A stretch of 64,000 nt of DNA from Litoribacter ruber (GTDB lineage Bacteria; Bacteroidota; Bacteroidia; Cytophagales; Cyclobacteriaceae). Where the stretch lies: the NCBI RefSeq assembly GCF_018500185.1, contig NZ_JAHBGI010000005.1, forward strand, positions 244,845-308,844, read 5' to 3'. A program made the position numbers and the translations under genes. Shown here one piece after another: positions 62,360 to 64,000 of the stretch. Positions within the stretch are counted from its first letter, which is position 1; each line of letters opens with the position of its first letter. The notes under the pieces are model-generated. The model was given only the letters and a program-made list of their open reading frames with translations, made no database searches and was not told where the DNA came from.

Positions 62360-62441
62360 CTCGCTACACACCGACGGCTGTATTTTCCTTGATTTCAATT
62401 CATATTGCCTTCCTTACTAAATTTGAATAGCACATTAAAAA

Positions 62442-62471
62442 TGTCCAGTTTTTTATAAAAAAAACTGGACA
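62442..62471. promoter_or_regulatory. Candidate AbiEi operator
   Basis: TGTCCAGTTTTTT (62442-62454) and AAAAAACTGGACA (62459-62471) form a 13-bp inverted repeat with a four-base centre. It lies 31 bases upstream of the AbiEi start at 62502. AbiEi antitoxins are known to repress their own operon by binding inverted repeats. Confidence 0.65.
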
Positions 62472-62501
62472 AATACCTTATATTTGGAATTCAGAAAAAG
62501 G

Positions 62502-63227
62502 ATGAAAATAGCCGAATACATATCATCAACTATAGATAGACTCCCAAAGGGCTATATATTCACCTATTCAGATTTCATTACTGAGGTGGAAAAGAAGGAA
62601 GCTGTGATCAAAGCTTTAAACCGGATGGTAGCTTCAGGAAAGATTGCCAAGCTTTCAAAGGGTAAATACTACAAACCAGAGAGTACTCCCTTTGGAAGAC
62701 TTCAGCCAAGCCAGGGGCAGGTAGTAAAAGACCTTCTAGAGGAAGATGGGAAAATCACCGGTTATCTCACTGGCTACAGCATTTACAATCAATTAGGCTT
62801 AACTACACAGGTAAGCAGTACCATTCAAATTGGGAAAAATCAAATTCGTCCCAATTTAAAAAGGGAGCGCTATACCATTTCGTTCGTGAGGCAAAAAAAC
62901 ACCATTACAAAGGACAACATTCCCCTATTGCAGTTGCTTGATGCTATACGTTATGTCAAAAAAATTCCTGACGCCACCATTGAAGGGTCCTGTAGACGGT
63001 TCCTGGCAATTATTAAAGGGTTTTCTGAAAAGGAAATCAATACTTTGGTTCGCCTCGCTTTAAAATACCCGCCTGCTACAAGGGCACTATTGGGTGCTTT
63101 GTTGGAGCAAATGGGACAAGGAAAACTAGCAAAGCCACTTCTTGAATCATTGAACCCAATAACCAAATATAAAATACCCGGTGCGGGCAGCACCCTGACC
63201 ACCGCAGAAAAATGGAATATTGTATGA
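62502..63227 (+). CDS. abiEi: AbiEi antitoxin (DUF6088-like)
   Basis: 241 residues from ATG 62502; TTG at 62484 would add six residues. The N-terminal helix-turn-helix (about 1-70; FTYSDFITEVEKKEAVIKAL, KLSKGKYYKPESTPFG) and the C-terminal antitoxin half (YSIYNQLGLTTQVSSTIQI, PDATIEGSCRRFLAII) match the AbiEi/DUF6088 family. It represses its own operon and counteracts the AbiEii toxin. The inverted repeat at 62442-62471 would be its binding site. The stop overlaps the toxin start as ATGA. Confidence 0.85.
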   Translation: MKIAEYISSTIDRLPKGYIFTYSDFITEVEKKEAVIKALNRMVASGKIAKLSKGKYYKPESTPFGRLQPSQGQVVKDLLEEDGKITGYLTGYSIYNQLGLTTQVSSTIQIGKNQIRPNLKRERYTISFVRQKNTITKDNIPLLQLLDAIRYVKKIPDATIEGSCRRFLAIIKGFSEKEINTLVRLALKYPPATRALLGALLEQMGQGKLAKPLLESLNPITKYKIPGAGSTLTTAEKWNIV

Positions 63228-64000
63228 AGTTGCATGAAAACAAAACCTTGTTCAGGCAAGCGGTGCAGTTTACTGCTGACCAAATGAGGATTCCTGCCAT
63301 ATATGTAGAAAAGGATTATTGGGTTACATATGCCTTATTCGTGATTTTCTCAAATGATATAGGCAAAGACACTGTATTTAAGGGAGGTACTGCACTTTCC
63401 AAGTGCTACCAAATGATTGAACGCTTTTCCGAGGACATTGACTTGGTGGTACTAAGGCGTGAAGGTGAATCGAATAATAGATTAACCAATAAAATCAGGA
63501 CTATTAGTGAAATTGTAACATCTTATTTACCAGAAGTAACCATAGAGGGCCTTACCCAGAAAATGGGAATGAACCGCAAAACGGCAGATTCCTATAATAA
63601 ACAATTTAAGGGCAATTTCGGTCAGGTAAGAGATGCCATTGTAGTAGAAGCAACTTGGTTAGGTTACCATGAGCCATACACCACCAAAAGCGTTGTATCT
63701 TTTGTCGGTCAGATGATGCTAAATAATAAGCAGCCGGAAATAGCACAAGATAACGGATTACTACCTTTTAATTTAGTGGTATTAGAACCCGTAAGAACTA
63801 TTTGCGAAAAAATAATGAGCCTGGTTCGCTTTTCTTATGGCACCAGCCCAATAGATGATTTAAAGAGAAAGATAAGGCACACTTACGATTTGCATCAGCT
63901 ATTAAACCAGGAAGAGTTTTTAGAATTTTTCCATTCAAGTGATTTTGATAAAATGTTACTGAAAGTAGCAAGCGATGATGTGGCAAGTTATAGGAGCAAC
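63224..64000 (+). CDS. abiEii: AbiEii/AbiGii nucleotidyltransferase toxin (partial at window end)
   Basis: At least 259 residues, cut by the window end. The ATG at 63224 overlaps the antitoxin stop; an upstream ATG at 63212 is in frame. FKGGTALSKCY (about 47-57) and FSEDIDLVV (about 62-70) are the nucleotidyltransferase GGTxLxK and SxDID motifs. LEPVRTICEKIMSLVR and IRHTYDLHQLL match the later motifs. Such toxins modify tRNA acceptor ends or transfer GTP and cause abortive infection or growth arrest. Only the last few dozen residues are likely missing. Confidence 0.9.
   Translation, partial: MKLHENKTLFRQAVQFTADQMRIPAIYVEKDYWVTYALFVIFSNDIGKDTVFKGGTALSKCYQMIERFSEDIDLVVLRREGESNNRLTNKIRTISEIVTSYLPEVTIEGLTQKMGMNRKTADSYNKQFKGNFGQVRDAIVVEATWLGYHEPYTTKSVVSFVGQMMLNNKQPEIAQDNGLLPFNLVVLEPVRTICEKIMSLVRFSYGTSPIDDLKRKIRHTYDLHQLLNQEEFLEFFHSSDFDKMLLKVASDDVASYRSN

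Larger units (their letters stand above)
62047..62501. other. Hairpin-rich region upstream of abiEi
   Basis: 455 AT-rich bases with no gene seen. They hold inverted repeats at 62172-62197, 62199-62234, 62321-62359 and 62442-62471 (separate entries), and an AATA/AGTA microsatellite at about 62239-62272. TATATTTG at 62479-62486 matches a -7 promoter box just before the AbiEi start at 62502. Confidence 0.7.

Overview
The window looks like a chromosomal segment of a Bacteroidota bacterium. It is probably Cytophagales, most likely near Cyclobacteriaceae such as Algoriphagus, Cyclobacterium or Echinicola; that is inference from gene content only. Evidence: a SusC-type TonB-dependent receptor with a carboxypeptidase-like N-terminal repeat, a type IX secretion-like C-terminal domain, DUF4221 lipoproteins, DUF5916 outer-membrane proteins, MoxR/DUF58/BatA genes, and a tRNA promoter that exactly matches the Bacteroidota consensus TTTG-N19-TAnnTTTG.

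Layout. (1) 0.1-18.5 kb is a signalling cluster: an RsbQ-like hydrolase coupled to a PAS protein with a kinase ATPase domain but no phospho-acceptor His, a second PAS-ATPase protein, two PAS-LuxR paralogues, CheR, one complete hybrid histidine kinase, and three PAS/GAF proteins that end right after a kinase-like H-box with no ATPase domain. (2) 18.8-30.6 kb holds tldD/tldE and a DUF4159-MoxR-DUF58-BatA operon, separated from two further membrane genes by an oppositely oriented RES/Xre toxin-antitoxin pair. (3) 30.7-33.1 kb has a small secreted peptide plus DUF4221 lipoprotein, lying between a decayed and an intact copy of one membrane protein gene. (4) 33.2-50.7 kb carries a ferredoxin-type reductase, two tandem DUF5916 genes (one broken by a single TAG), purB, a SulP transporter, ctlX, two related beta-propeller-like secreted proteins around a small outer-membrane protein, and a lipoprotein/TonB-receptor operon. 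(5) 51.0-51.7 kb is a seven-unit tandem repeat of 108-109 bp. (6) 51.8-60.5 kb is housekeeping: clpC, WbqC-like, HicB-like, Sua5-type, mltG, a thioesterase, a DUF4221 lipoprotein and a YihY protein. (7) 60.6-64.0 kb begins at tRNA-Ser(TGA), whose 3' half, from the anticodon onward, is duplicated behind a small GIY-YIG nuclease gene. It continues into a hairpin-rich accessory region with a DUF6922-like gene and an AbiEi/AbiEii system cut by the window end.

Intergenic DNA is unusually rich in short recurring word-like repeats: KpnI-type palindromes, TTTGCG/CAGAG words, GATGAAT and GGAAGAC words, and a 144-bp element present three times in the signalling cluster. The observations I rate highest are the GIY-YIG/tRNA-Ser duplication, the complementary half-kinases of the first 18 kb, and the secreted peptide module.
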